DNA of 64,000 nt from the NCBI RefSeq assembly GCF_000281085.1, contig NZ_JH767534.1, positions 62,001 through 126,000 on the forward strand. The letters are read 5' to 3'. Made by a program: the position numbers and the translations under genes. Positions 46,957 through 56,626 of the stretch are shown here, piece after piece. Each line of letters begins with the position of its first letter. The first letter of the stretch is position 1. The notes under the pieces are model-generated. The model was not told the origin of the DNA, ran no database searches, and saw only the letters and a list, made by a program, of their open reading frames with translations. This DNA comes from Catenovulum agarivorans YM01. GTDB lineage: Bacteria; Pseudomonadota; Gammaproteobacteria; Enterobacterales; Alteromonadaceae.

Positions 46957-49656
46957 ATGATTACAAAAATACTGACATCGATATTTGGTAGCAGAAACGA
47001 TCGTTTTATTAAAAAATTAAATAAAGTTGTTACGCAGATAAATGGTTTAGAAGCTGAATTAGAAGGCTTGAGTGACGAAGAGTTAAAAGCGAAAACAGAA
47101 GAGTTTCGTAAACGCCTTGCTGACGGCGCGACTGTTGATAGCTTATTGCCAGAAGCATTTGCCGTTTGTCGTGAAGCATCAAAACGTGTATTAGGCATGC
47201 GCCACTTTGATGTGCAGTTATTAGGTGGCATGGTGTTACACCAAGGTAAAATTGCCGAAATGCGCACAGGTGAAGGTAAAACTTTAACCGCAACTTTGCC
47301 TACCTATTTAAATGGTTTAGCAGGGCATGTACACGTAGTTACGGTAAATGACTACTTAGCTTATCGTGACTCAAACTGGAGCCGTCCGTTATTTGAATTT
47401 TTAGGCATGACAGTTGGTTGTAACATTCCAGGTATGGGCCCAGTTGAAAAGCGCCAAGCGTACGAAGCTGATGTGACCTATGGTACAAACAACGAATTTG
47501 GTTTTGACTACCTACGTGACAACATGGCGTTTAGCGCCGAAGAGCGTGTGCAAAGTGAATTAAAATTTGCTGTTGTGGATGAAGTTGACTCAATTTTAAT
47601 CGACGAAGCGCGTACGCCGTTAGTGATTTCAGGTCCAGCAGAAGACAGTTCGGTTTTATATCAACAAATTAATCAAGTTGTGCCGAATTTAATTCAAGCT
47701 GATAAAGAAGATTCTGAAGAGGAAGAGAGTGAAGGTCACTTCACCATTGATGAAAAATCTAAACAAGTGCACTTGACTGAAAAAGGTCAAATTGCAGTTG
47801 AAGAGATTCTGATTGAGAATAAAGTTTTACAAGAAGGTGATTCGTTATATAGCGCAGCCAACATAGGTTTATTAGCGCATGTTAACGCGGCTTTGCGTGC
47901 GCATAAGCTTTACCACAAAGATGTTGATTACCTAGTTAAAGACCAGCAAATTGTAATTGTTGACGAACATACTGGCCGTACTATGGAAGGCCGTCGTTGG
48001 TCTGAAGGTTTACACCAAGCGATTGAAGCTAAAGAAGGTGTGCAAATTCAAAACGAAAACCAAACTTTGGCATCTATTACCTTCCAGAACTATTTCCGCT
48101 TATACAACAAGTTAGCGGGTATGACAGGTACAGCGGATACTGAAGCCTTCGAGTTTAACTATATCTATGGTTTAGAAACCATTATCTTGCCAACCAATCG
48201 CCCTATGATCCGTAAAGATCACGCTGATTTGGTTTATTTAACTGCAGAAGAAAAATACGAAGCCATTGTTGAAGATATTAAACAATGTGTTGAAGATGGC
48301 CGTCCTGTACTAGTGGGTACCATTTCAATTGAAAACTCTGAGTTATTATCTCGTGTACTGAAAAAAGCAAAAATTAAACACCAAGTGTTAAATGCTAAGT
48401 ATCACGCGAAAGAAGCTGAAATTGTCGCATTAGCCGGTCGTCCAGGTGCTGTTACTATCGCAACTAATATGGCGGGTCGTGGTACGGATATCGTATTGGG
48501 CGGTAATTCAGAGATTGAAATCGACCAATTAACTAATCCAACTGAAGAGCAAATCGCTAAAATTAAAGCAGATTGGCAGTCGCGTCACGATGCAGTGGTT
48601 GCTGCTGGTGGTTTACACATTATTGGTACTGAGCGTCACGAATCTCGCCGTATTGATAACCAGTTACGTGGCCGTGCTGGTCGTCAAGGTGATCCAGGCT
48701 CTTCACGTTTTTACTTATCAATGGAAGATGCGTTAATGCGCATATTCGCCAGCGACCGAGTATCTGGTTTAATGAAAAAACTGGGTATGGAACGCGGCGA
48801 AGCTATTGAACATCCATGGGTGACCAAAGCGATTGAAAATGCCCAACGCAAAGTAGAAGCACGTAACTTTGATATTCGTAAACAATTGCTTGAATACGAT
48901 GACGTTGCAAACGATCAGCGTAAAGTGGTTTACCAGCAGCGCAACGAATTGATGAATGAAAGTGATATCAGCGAGACTATTAGTGTGATCCGTGCTGATG
49001 TTTTAAGTTCTACTATTGATGCATATATACCACCGCAGTCCGTTGAAGAAATGTGGGATGTTGCTGGTTTAACTGAACGTTTAAAAGCAGACTTCACACT
49101 AGATGTGCCAATTCAACAATGGTTGGATGAAGATAACAAACTAGATGAAGAGAAGTTACGCGAACGCATTGCAGCAGCATTAGACGAAGCTTATGCTGAA
49201 AAAGAAAAACAAGTGGGTGCGCCTGTTTTACGTCACTTCGAAAAAGCGATTATGTTACAAAGCTTAGATTCGCATTGGAAAGAGCATTTAGCGGCAATGG
49301 ATCACTTGCGCCAAGGTATTCATTTACGTGGTTATGCACAGAAAAATCCTAAGCAAGAATACAAGCGTGAGTCATTTGAGTTGTTCTCACAAATGTTAGA
49401 AGCGCTTAAAGTTGAAGTGGTTGGCGTATTGTCTAAAGTAAAAGTGCGTGAAGAGTCAGACGTTGAAGCGGTAGAAGCAAAACGTCGTCAAGCTGAGGCC
49501 GCGCCAAAACAATACCAACACGATAACGATGAAGCATTAGCGGATGGCAAAAAGCCAAAAGCTTTTATTCGCGAAGGTGCTAAAGTTGGCCGTAATGACC
49601 CTTGCCCTTGTGGATCAGGTGAAAAATACAAAAACTGCCATGGTAAGTTAAACTAA
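46957..49656 (+). CDS. secA: Protein translocase ATPase SecA
   Basis: Motor of Sec protein export, 899 residues. It has [26 protein letters not shown] (Walker A), [16 protein letters not shown] (Walker B), the preprotein crosslinking domain, [15 protein letters not shown] and [13 protein letters not shown]. The C-terminal SEC-C zinc motif [14 protein letters not shown] is complete. A leader of about 90 bases has small hairpins but no secM-like gene. mutT starts directly at the stop. Confidence 0.98.
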   Translation: MITKILTSIFGSRNDRFIKKLNKVVTQINGLEAELEGLSDEELKAKTEEFRKRLADGATVDSLLPEAFAVCREASKRVLGMRHFDVQLLGGMVLHQGKIAEMRTGEGKTLTATLPTYLNGLAGHVHVVTVNDYLAYRDSNWSRPLFEFLGMTVGCNIPGMGPVEKRQAYEADVTYGTNNEFGFDYLRDNMAFSAEERVQSELKFAVVDEVDSILIDEARTPLVISGPAEDSSVLYQQINQVVPNLIQADKEDSEEEESEGHFTIDEKSKQVHLTEKGQIAVEEILIENKVLQEGDSLYSAANIGLLAHVNAALRAHKLYHKDVDYLVKDQQIVIVDEHTGRTMEGRRWSEGLHQAIEAKEGVQIQNENQTLASITFQNYFRLYNKLAGMTGTADTEAFEFNYIYGLETIILPTNRPMIRKDHADLVYLTAEEKYEAIVEDIKQCVEDGRPVLVGTISIENSELLSRVLKKAKIKHQVLNAKYHAKEAEIVALAGRPGAVTIATNMAGRGTDIVLGGNSEIEIDQLTNPTEEQIAKIKADWQSRHDAVVAAGGLHIIGTERHESRRIDNQLRGRAGRQGDPGSSRFYLSMEDALMRIFASDRVSGLMKKLGMERGEAIEHPWVTKAIENAQRKVEARNFDIRKQLLEYDDVANDQRKVVYQQRNELMNESDISETISVIRADVLSSTIDAYIPPQSVEEMWDVAGLTERLKADFTLDVPIQQWLDEDNKLDEEKLRERIAAALDEAYAEKEKQVGAPVLRHFEKAIMLQSLDSHWKEHLAAMDHLRQGIHLRGYAQKNPKQEYKRESFELFSQMLEALKVEVVGVLSKVKVREESDVEAVEAKRRQAEAAPKQYQHDNDEALADGKKPKAFIREGAKVGRNDPCPCGSGEKYKNCHGKLN

Positions 49657-50063
49657 TGGCCAAGCTTGTTCATGTCGCAGTTGCTGTGGTTATGCAGCAA
49701 AATAATGGACAAAAAGAAGTGTTGATTGCCAAGCGCAATCAACACCAACACCAAGGCGGCAAATGGGAATTTCCGGGTGGTAAAGTTGAGCAAGGAGAGC
49801 TGGTAACCGACGCACTTGCTCGCGAAATGCTTGAAGAATGCAATGTTCAAGTGATAAGCAGTGCACCATTGATTAAGATTGAACATGATTATGGCGACAA
49901 AAAGGTTGTGTTAGACACATATGTGATTGAGCAGCATACAGGCGAAGCTAATGGCAATGAAGGGCAAGAAATTCGCTGGGTCGACGTAAATTCGCTTAAT
50001 CAATATACCTTTCCAGAAGCAAACAAAAGCATCATTAACGCAATAATGGCCTATTGCAAATAA
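49656..50063 (+). CDS. mutT: 8-oxo-dGTP diphosphatase MutT (Nudix)
   Basis: Nudix hydrolase (135 residues) that removes oxidised dGTP from the pool. It has the start KLVHVAVAVV, GGKWEFPGGKVEQGE and a Nudix box G-x5-E-x5-[V/A]L-x-REMLEEC (REMLEE visible). It overlaps the secA stop by one base (TAATG), an arrangement common in gammaproteobacteria. Confidence 0.93.
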   Translation: MAKLVHVAVAVVMQQNNGQKEVLIAKRNQHQHQGGKWEFPGGKVEQGELVTDALAREMLEECNVQVISSAPLIKIEHDYGDKKVVLDTYVIEQHTGEANGNEGQEIRWVDVNSLNQYTFPEANKSIINAIMAYCK

Positions 50064-50125
50064 CTTGGCTTAATCTAAACTCATAGTTATTTGCATATAT
50101 TTCCTAACTACTATAGGGAAGTAAT

Positions 50126-51223
50126 TTGAAGGCAATACAACAAGCTGGCCGCGGCAAAAGTTTTGTAAAACGAGTTTACTTACCTAGGGTTATCGGCTTC
50201 GGTTTGGGCTCACTACCTGTTGGTTTGGTGGTGTATCAAAATGATTTGCCCGGCTGGTACTGGTATGGTGTGTTTCTTTCGGCATTTGTTTGGCCTCACC
50301 TCGCTTTTCTTCTTGGCATGTGTGCCAAAGATCATTTTAAATCTGAATTTAGAAGCCTGTTTTTCGACTCTAGCATAGTGGGGTTCTGGGTCGCGGCTAT
50401 GGGCTTTAATATTATGCCCAGTATCCTATTGTTATCAGCTAGCGGTTTAAACAATATTTCAGCTGGTGGAGTGCGTTTTTACCTTACCGGCTGGTTAGCT
50501 GTGCTAGCAGGTATATTCGCCAATTTTTTAATCGTTGCGCCACACGTCAATTTTGCCAGCAGCGAATTAATTATGCTGATATGTGCACCTTTAGCGCTAT
50601 TTTATCCGCTATTAGTTGGTTTTGTGACCTTTAGGTTATCAAAAAAGCTTTCTGAAGAACGCAAAATGGCACTTGAATTGAGCCGCACAGACTCGTTATC
50701 CCAACTGCCTAACAGAGGCTATTGGGAAGCTAGAGTACAAGATATTTTTCAGCACGCCAAAACACATAACGAAACACCAGCTTTGGTTATGATAGATATA
50801 GACCACTTTAAAAAAATTAATGATACTCATGGCCACTTGGTTGGTGACAAAGTCTTGATAGCTTTTGCCGATGCTCTTAAAAAGTTTTTCCAAGGTAGCA
50901 ATGCAACTCTCGGGCGTTATGGTGGTGAAGAGTTTGGTGTATTAATCCCACATTCAGATCCACATTCTGCAGAGCATATTGCTAATGCATTTCGAATTTA
51001 TTTAGAAAAAGAAAGCTTAGAAACATGCAATCAACTTAATATTAAGCTCAGCGTCAGTGCTGGTATTGCATTGTTAACTAAAGAAATTAAAGATTTTTCA
51101 CAATGGATTGATATTGCCGACCAAGCTTTGTACGATGCCAAGATAAATGGTCGTAATCAAGTCTGCTTAGCACCACAAACCTATATACCAAATTTTTCAG
51201 ATCCTGCGGCCAATTCGGTTTGA
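50126..51223 (+). CDS. MASE2-GGDEF diguanylate cyclase
   Basis: Inner-membrane c-di-GMP synthase, 365 residues. The N-terminal MASE2-like sensor has about five helices (RVYLPRVIGFGLGSLP at the start, to about 175). The C-terminal GGDEF domain has DIDHFKKINDTHGHLVGD and an active-type GGEEF (RYGGEEFGVL), with no RxxD inhibitory site. It starts with TTG 50126 after GGGAAG. It has the same domain plan as AdrA/DgcC-type enzymes. Confidence 0.9.
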   Translation: MKAIQQAGRGKSFVKRVYLPRVIGFGLGSLPVGLVVYQNDLPGWYWYGVFLSAFVWPHLAFLLGMCAKDHFKSEFRSLFFDSSIVGFWVAAMGFNIMPSILLLSASGLNNISAGGVRFYLTGWLAVLAGIFANFLIVAPHVNFASSELIMLICAPLALFYPLLVGFVTFRLSKKLSEERKMALELSRTDSLSQLPNRGYWEARVQDIFQHAKTHNETPALVMIDIDHFKKINDTHGHLVGDKVLIAFADALKKFFQGSNATLGRYGGEEFGVLIPHSDPHSAEHIANAFRIYLEKESLETCNQLNIKLSVSAGIALLTKEIKDFSQWIDIADQALYDAKINGRNQVCLAPQTYIPNFSDPAANSV

Positions 51224-51282
51224 AAGTAATTTAGCTATAATATTTCTTAAGTAAAATCTGACATTTCAGGGAAAAATGAATC

Positions 51283-51798
51283 ATGCTTACGCAAATCATC
51301 AAAGTGTTTATTGCACTTAATTCAGAAAACTCACCGCGGCAAATAGCTTATGCAATGGCACTTGGTATGGTCATAGGGTTAACCCCTCTGTTTAGCTTGC
51401 ATAATCTACTCATTTTATTATTGGCTTTTTTAATCCGTGTACACCTAGGGAGTTTTTTTGTCAGTTGGAGTGTCTTTGCTTTGTTGGGTTTATTGTTTGC
51501 CCCTGTGTTTGCTAGTTTAGGTGATGTTTTATTAACTTCGGCAGTGCTTGAACCTATTTGGCACGCTTTATATCAAAGCACATTATTCAAATTGGCTCAT
51601 TTGCATCATACGCTAACGCTCGGCGCGTTAGTGGTCACTTTAGTTCTATTTGTGCCGTTTGTATTGTTGGCACAGTATTTAGTGGTTAAATATAGAGATC
51701 ATGTAATGGCTTTTGTGATGAAAATGAAAATAGTGCAAATGCTCAAAGGTTCGCGTTTTTATCAATTTTATTTAAAAGTACAAGGAGGTGGCGCATGA
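51283..51798 (+). CDS. Integral membrane protein of the TIGR03546 type
   Basis: A 171-residue protein with at least three membrane helices and the ALGMVIGLTPLFSLHN region typical of DUF2062/TIGR03546 proteins. It overlaps the next gene by 4 bases (ATGA). TIGR03546 and TIGR03545 proteins are known to occur as a conserved pair of unknown function. No enzymatic residues are evident. Confidence 0.75.
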   Translation: MLTQIIKVFIALNSENSPRQIAYAMALGMVIGLTPLFSLHNLLILLLAFLIRVHLGSFFVSWSVFALLGLLFAPVFASLGDVLLTSAVLEPIWHALYQSTLFKLAHLHHTLTLGALVVTLVLFVPFVLLAQYLVVKYRDHVMAFVMKMKIVQMLKGSRFYQFYLKVQGGGA

Positions 51799-53555
51799 AG
51801 AAGTATTTGAGATGGCAAGGGTTTGCGGGTTTTGTTGCTGTTATCGCGCTGCTTGCTGCGAGCGTTTATTTATTTGCTGGTAGTTTAATTAAATTGGCGA
51901 TTGAGCAGCTTGGTGAGCGTGTTTATGGTGCCGAAATCAATGTTGAAAAGGTTAATGTAAATTGGTCGCCGGTTAGTGTTGAGTTGGTTCACCTTCAAGT
52001 AACAGATAAACAAAATCCAGCCAACAACCTGGTTGAGTTTAATACAGCTGTTGCGGCGATAGATCTGTGGCAATATCTGTTAGGTAAAACTTTAATCACG
52101 GATCTACAAGTGGCCAAATTGCAATTGGATAAGCAAAGAGCTGAACCAGGCAAAGTGTATGACGTTGTTGAAGCAGCCGAGGAATCTAGCCAAAAAACAT
52201 CAAAAATAGATGAAATTAAAGCTGAAATACCGGATGTAAAAACATTATTAAACGACAGTAACTTAATTACTGTGGAAAAAGCGCAAGCATTACAAACGAC
52301 GCTTACAGAAGAAAGAGCGAAAATCAAACAGCTAAAAGCTGAGCTACCAGACAAAAGTAAATTAAAAGAATACGAGGCAAAAATTAAGCAGCTCACGGAT
52401 ACCGAAGTGGATAGCTTAGAAGATCTGGCTAAGTTGAAAGAGCAGTTGGATGAATTAAAAGCAGATATCAAACAAGATAAAGCTAAATTTAAGCAAGCTA
52501 AAGAGCAATTAAGCGACAGCAATGCGAAATTAAAACTTGCAACTAAAGAGCTGAAAGAGGCTCCAGAGCAAGACTGGCAACAAGTTAAACAAACTTACCA
52601 ACTTGAGACCTTTGAAGCGGAAGATTTAGCGCATATCTTGTTTGGCGAAGAAGCGCGCAGCTATTACCAATACGCAGAAAAAGCCTATAAGTTGTTAAAA
52701 CCTTTTATTAAAAAGGGTAATGATGGACAAGCTGATGAAGTAGAGCAAAGCGTCGGTCGTTTTGTCCACTTTGATGAAGAAAATCCAATTCCAGATTGGA
52801 TGGTAGCCCAAGGCAAAATTGAACTAGTTAATCCAAAAGGTACAATTTGGATTGAGCTTAAAGATATTCATGTACAGCATTGGAAAAAAACAACCGCAAG
52901 CCGAGTGGATGTATTTTCCAACGCGTTTGCTCAAGGTGATTTAAAAGGCCAGTTAGATTATTGGGTCGATCAAGATTCGAATATTAAAAGCCAAGCAAAC
53001 TGGCAGTTTAATGATTTAAAAGTGGCGAAAGATAAAAGTTCGAAAGCTAAATTTAGTTTACAACAAACTCAGTTGACGGGAACGGGTGAACTTTCTTACC
53101 AACAAGGTATGTTAGACGCCAACACAGCGTTAGATTTGGTTAAACCTATGTTTAGCTCTACGTCGTCATCTCGTTGGATGAAACAGGTTGTCGAGGCGTT
53201 AAATCAGCAACAGAAGATCCCAGCGGAAATTTTATTATCTGGTAAAGCGACCTCTTCTAGTTGGAAGATTAATTCTGCGCTGGACAATATTGTTAAAGAC
53301 AGTGTTAAAGCGTCAGCCAATGCTGAGTTGGATAAACTCAAAGCTGAGTATCAAAGTAAGCTCAATGCGAAAATGGCTGATAAGTTGGATATGTCTGAGC
53401 AGGAGCTTGCGCAAATTGGCGATTTGTCGGCTTGGGTTGATGATACTGAAGGTAGTTTGCAAAAGTTGTTGGATGCTAAAGTTGATTCGTTTAAAGAAAA
53501 ACAAAAAGATAAGTTAAAAGATAAAGTTAAAGATAAATTAAGTAAGTTTTTCTAG
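51795..53555 (+). CDS. TIGR03545-type envelope protein with long coiled coil
   Basis: A 586-residue protein with an N-terminal membrane anchor (about 12-32), an AsmA-like N-terminal segment (VEKVNVNWSPVSVELVHLQV), a long charged coiled coil (about 130-260), a globular region after residue 300, and a highly basic Lys-rich C-terminus (KDKLKDKVKDK). Translation is coupled to the TIGR03546-type protein. The AsmA-like start suggests a periplasmic role linked to the outer membrane or to lipid transport, but this is inference. Confidence 0.75.
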   Translation: MKKYLRWQGFAGFVAVIALLAASVYLFAGSLIKLAIEQLGERVYGAEINVEKVNVNWSPVSVELVHLQVTDKQNPANNLVEFNTAVAAIDLWQYLLGKTLITDLQVAKLQLDKQRAEPGKVYDVVEAAEESSQKTSKIDEIKAEIPDVKTLLNDSNLITVEKAQALQTTLTEERAKIKQLKAELPDKSKLKEYEAKIKQLTDTEVDSLEDLAKLKEQLDELKADIKQDKAKFKQAKEQLSDSNAKLKLATKELKEAPEQDWQQVKQTYQLETFEAEDLAHILFGEEARSYYQYAEKAYKLLKPFIKKGNDGQADEVEQSVGRFVHFDEENPIPDWMVAQGKIELVNPKGTIWIELKDIHVQHWKKTTASRVDVFSNAFAQGDLKGQLDYWVDQDSNIKSQANWQFNDLKVAKDKSSKAKFSLQQTQLTGTGELSYQQGMLDANTALDLVKPMFSSTSSSRWMKQVVEALNQQQKIPAEILLSGKATSSSWKINSALDNIVKDSVKASANAELDKLKAEYQSKLNAKMADKLDMSEQELAQIGDLSAWVDDTEGSLQKLLDAKVDSFKEKQKDKLKDKVKDKLSKFF

Positions 53556-53575
53556 GCTCGAATTGTGGGCTTCGG

Positions 53576-53936
53576 CGCTGCTAGTTTGGTGGGAATCAAG
53601 CCCATTGGAAGCATAATTTTCTAAAAACGCTTGTCGCCAGTCCCTGGCCGCTCACAAAAGGCATCCATGCCTTTTGAAGTTTTAGAAAATTAGCTTTCCA
53701 ATAGGCTTTTATCTAACATTTCTATCGCTATATTTGCCAGGCACCTTCAACAATGAACTTACAGCATCTCATGTATGCATCAGGTGTATGGGCGTGTTGC
53801 GAGCAAAACTTCACAAGAGAGGGATATCTTGTGTGAGCGGCTCAGGGATGAGTTAAAAGCGTTTTTGCTCGGAATACCCCATATGCCTTATGCGAGAGAT
53901 ACTCCAAGCGTTTGGTGAGTTGTTCGGAGTTTCCAT
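53576..53936 (+). repeat. Structured intergenic repeat, full copy D (361 bp)
   Basis: Reference copy. Module 1 has an outer stem CATTGGAAGC ... GCTTTCCAAT plus TTTTCTAAAA / TTTTAGAAAA (arms near 53604-53628 and 53680-53703) and an inner hairpin AAAAGGCAT / ATGCCTTTT. Module 2 has GCGAGCAAAA ... TTTTTGCTCGG and TCACAAGA ... TCTTGTGTGA. It fills the 402-base convergent gap between the TIGR03545-type gene and GH31, ending 22 bases from the GH31 stop. Confidence 0.85.
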
Positions 53937-53957
53937 GCGACCCTTGTATTGTCGCCT

Positions 53958-56396
53958 TTACCACCGTAATACCGCTTTTTCATTCACGTCTGCAACAAAA
54001 CTGACGCCATTCTCTTCGATTTTTAACGGCACTGCTTTGCCATTCACAGTTAACTTAATTTGCTCAATTGGTGGTTGATTGATGCCAACAAAATTAACGC
54101 TAATTTGTCTTTGTTCAGGCATATTTAAATAAACACCTAGGCTTGGATGTATAGTTAAACGCTGCAAACTTTCTTGATACAGAATAAAGCTAGTCGCGTA
54201 TTGATTCTCTAAACGATAGGCCGGCGTTTTGTCATCATCTTCGTATAAAACAAACTGACCATCTTCACCTGTGTATACATCTAAAATTAACTGACTTTTA
54301 TCAATAAATTGTGTGCTTAAAGCATATGGGCGTTTTGGAACAATAGAGCCAGCTTTGGCAAAAATAGGCATTTGTGCTGGTAACAATTTTCGCTGTAACA
54401 CCTTATCGCCTTCAATTGTTTTTGCTGCCGAGCTATCCGTGTTGATGTCATACCACAAACCCGGTGGTAGCCAAAAATTAACTGTGCTCATGCCCATCTT
54501 GTCGGCTGGTTGGCTGTTAGGTACAACCAATAAATTATCACCCCACATATACTGTAAATCATACTGCCAAGCTTGTGCATATTCTGGGTATTCGAGCAAC
54601 ATAGCGCGGGCGATTGGTACACCTGTGTGATGTGCTTGATGTGCCGCTGAGTACAAATACGGCATAAGTTGATAGCGCAATTTAGCGTAATGTTTAAATG
54701 GCGCTAAAACCTGTTGGTTGCGGTCTAGTGGCCAGCGTGATTCACCCATACCATGCGGTTTCCAAATAGGCGAAAATGCGCCCATAGCAAGTGCCCATTG
54801 CTGATACAACACATCATCTGGCCCTTTATTGTTTTGCCAATCGTAAAAACCGCCAGCGTCATGTCCCCAATATGGGAAGGCAGATAAACCAGCTAACTGC
54901 ATGCCTCGAATACTGTGTTGCATGTCGTAATAGTTAGGGTAAATATCACCACTCCATAGCGTCGCGTATCTTTGTGCTCCCGCTGTCATACCGCGTACCC
55001 ACACAAATGGACGTTTGTTTAAATTGGCGCTATCCCAACCATCTTTAACCAGCGCTTGGGCAATTAAAAAGAACCAATAATTGCGCATTTCCGCAGACAA
55101 ATGACCATTGGCTAATTTGGTGGTTAATGGCGCGGCGCCTTGCTCGTCAAATTCATCTATCCACAATGCATCACCCGGGTAATTAAGTTTAGGGTCAAGC
55201 GCTTGGGTGAAAAATATCTGCCAAAACCATTGTCTAAAATCACCATTGGTTAAATCTGGGGCGCTGTTTCTAAATTCAATTTCTTCAATAAAAGGCAAGT
55301 TAAAAGACTTTTGCCAACCCTCGCTGTACTGGGCTATGCAGCGGTTAAAATCAAGCGTCAGGGTTAAACCGTTTTGTTCTAACCAATCTTTATATTCGCT
55401 TGGGTTTGGGTAGCGATCTTTATCCCAAGCAAGTTTGGACTCGCAGCGTTTGCCGCCTGCCGCGCGCCAGCGGTTGTCATTAACCACATGATCTAGTGGT
55501 AAACCGGCTTTTCTGTGTTGAGTAATTTGTTGTTGCCACCAGTTTTGATCTGAAGGTGTTGGACTATTATGATCATGGCCTTTATCGGATAGCTGTAAAC
55601 CAAACATGGATTTTGCCGGTAATCTAGGTTTGCCGGTTAACTTAACGTATTGGTTTAATACAGCTTTTAAATCATCACCGACAATCACAAATATATCCAT
55701 TTGTGATTCACTGCGATAGCCGTTTAATTCAATGCTATAGGTTTGATTAGCACCAAAATTAAAGCGGTTTTGCTGCATGCTATTTACAAACATAGCATAA
55801 TTTTTGCTCGATAAATAAAATGGCACTATCAAAGGGGCTTGTTCAATTGGCTCACTACCATAATTACGTTCGATAATTTGCCCGGCCAAATTTAGCCCTG
55901 AGTTACGGGCATAAAACCCGTGACCTAAACCGGTAAATTTTTCGTTTTTATCAAATTTAAATTGGGTAGAAATGCTTTGGTTAGCTTGGGTTAACGGGGT
56001 TATCTCTTGTAAAAAAACAGCGCTGTTATCTATATTATTTATTTGCTGAAATTGCGCCTGTAATGTCAGTGGATCTAAGCTAACTTGAATATTAGCTGTT
56101 GCAAATATGAGCTGCTGATCTGTTTGTTTAAAGCTTAATTCGGCCGGCCAATTATGTTGTTCGACCATTAAATAGTGGTCATCTGCAAAAAACACTTGTT
56201 CAGTGGTTATGCTTTGAATACGAATAATATCGTCGCCATAAGCTCGTATTTTTCGCTGCAAATTTAATTGTGGAGCGCTAACTAAATAGCCGTTATCCAG
56301 TTGTGTAACTTGAACTGCTTGATTTGCCCAAGCACAATTCAACAATACGGCTAAAGATAATATTACCCAACGCATCAAACTCATAACCCTAAACAT
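53958..56396 (-). CDS. Secreted glycoside hydrolase family 31
   Basis: Alpha-glycosidase of 812 residues (alpha-glucosidase or alpha-xylosidase group). The signal peptide ends near CAWA. The N-terminal domain (about 25-250) precedes the (beta/alpha)8 barrel, with the nucleophile Asp in LWIDEFDEQG and the acid/base Asp in PYWGHDAGGF. RYATLWSGDIYP and the C-terminal beta domains (GEDGQFVLYEDD) are also visible. Several ATGs lie at the start (56396, 56384, 56375), and the first is kept with low certainty. It stands alone, with no transporter or polysaccharide-utilisation genes beside it. The substrate is unknown. Confidence 0.9.
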   Translation of the reverse strand: MFRVMSLMRWVILSLAVLLNCAWANQAVQVTQLDNGYLVSAPQLNLQRKIRAYGDDIIRIQSITTEQVFFADDHYLMVEQHNWPAELSFKQTDQQLIFATANIQVSLDPLTLQAQFQQINNIDNSAVFLQEITPLTQANQSISTQFKFDKNEKFTGLGHGFYARNSGLNLAGQIIERNYGSEPIEQAPLIVPFYLSSKNYAMFVNSMQQNRFNFGANQTYSIELNGYRSESQMDIFVIVGDDLKAVLNQYVKLTGKPRLPAKSMFGLQLSDKGHDHNSPTPSDQNWWQQQITQHRKAGLPLDHVVNDNRWRAAGGKRCESKLAWDKDRYPNPSEYKDWLEQNGLTLTLDFNRCIAQYSEGWQKSFNLPFIEEIEFRNSAPDLTNGDFRQWFWQIFFTQALDPKLNYPGDALWIDEFDEQGAAPLTTKLANGHLSAEMRNYWFFLIAQALVKDGWDSANLNKRPFVWVRGMTAGAQRYATLWSGDIYPNYYDMQHSIRGMQLAGLSAFPYWGHDAGGFYDWQNNKGPDDVLYQQWALAMGAFSPIWKPHGMGESRWPLDRNQQVLAPFKHYAKLRYQLMPYLYSAAHQAHHTGVPIARAMLLEYPEYAQAWQYDLQYMWGDNLLVVPNSQPADKMGMSTVNFWLPPGLWYDINTDSSAAKTIEGDKVLQRKLLPAQMPIFAKAGSIVPKRPYALSTQFIDKSQLILDVYTGEDGQFVLYEDDDKTPAYRLENQYATSFILYQESLQRLTIHPSLGVYLNMPEQRQISVNFVGINQPPIEQIKLTVNGKAVPLKIEENGVSFVADVNEKAVLRW

Positions 56397-56626
56397 CCAA
56401 TATCTAAAATGCCAAATCAGTAGCGGAGAATTATGCCGTAATAGCGGTAAAATTAAATACCCGATTCGAACTATAGTATTTGAACAAACATAGGCTTTGG
56501 TCTAAAAACTATGATTACTTTGACAAAGCATGATGATTAAGTGCTAATTAGCCTTTTGTCTATCGGTGGCATTTTGGCTTGGTTGCACTTATACTTAAGC
56601 TTTACTCGCTCCAATTAGGTTTTACT

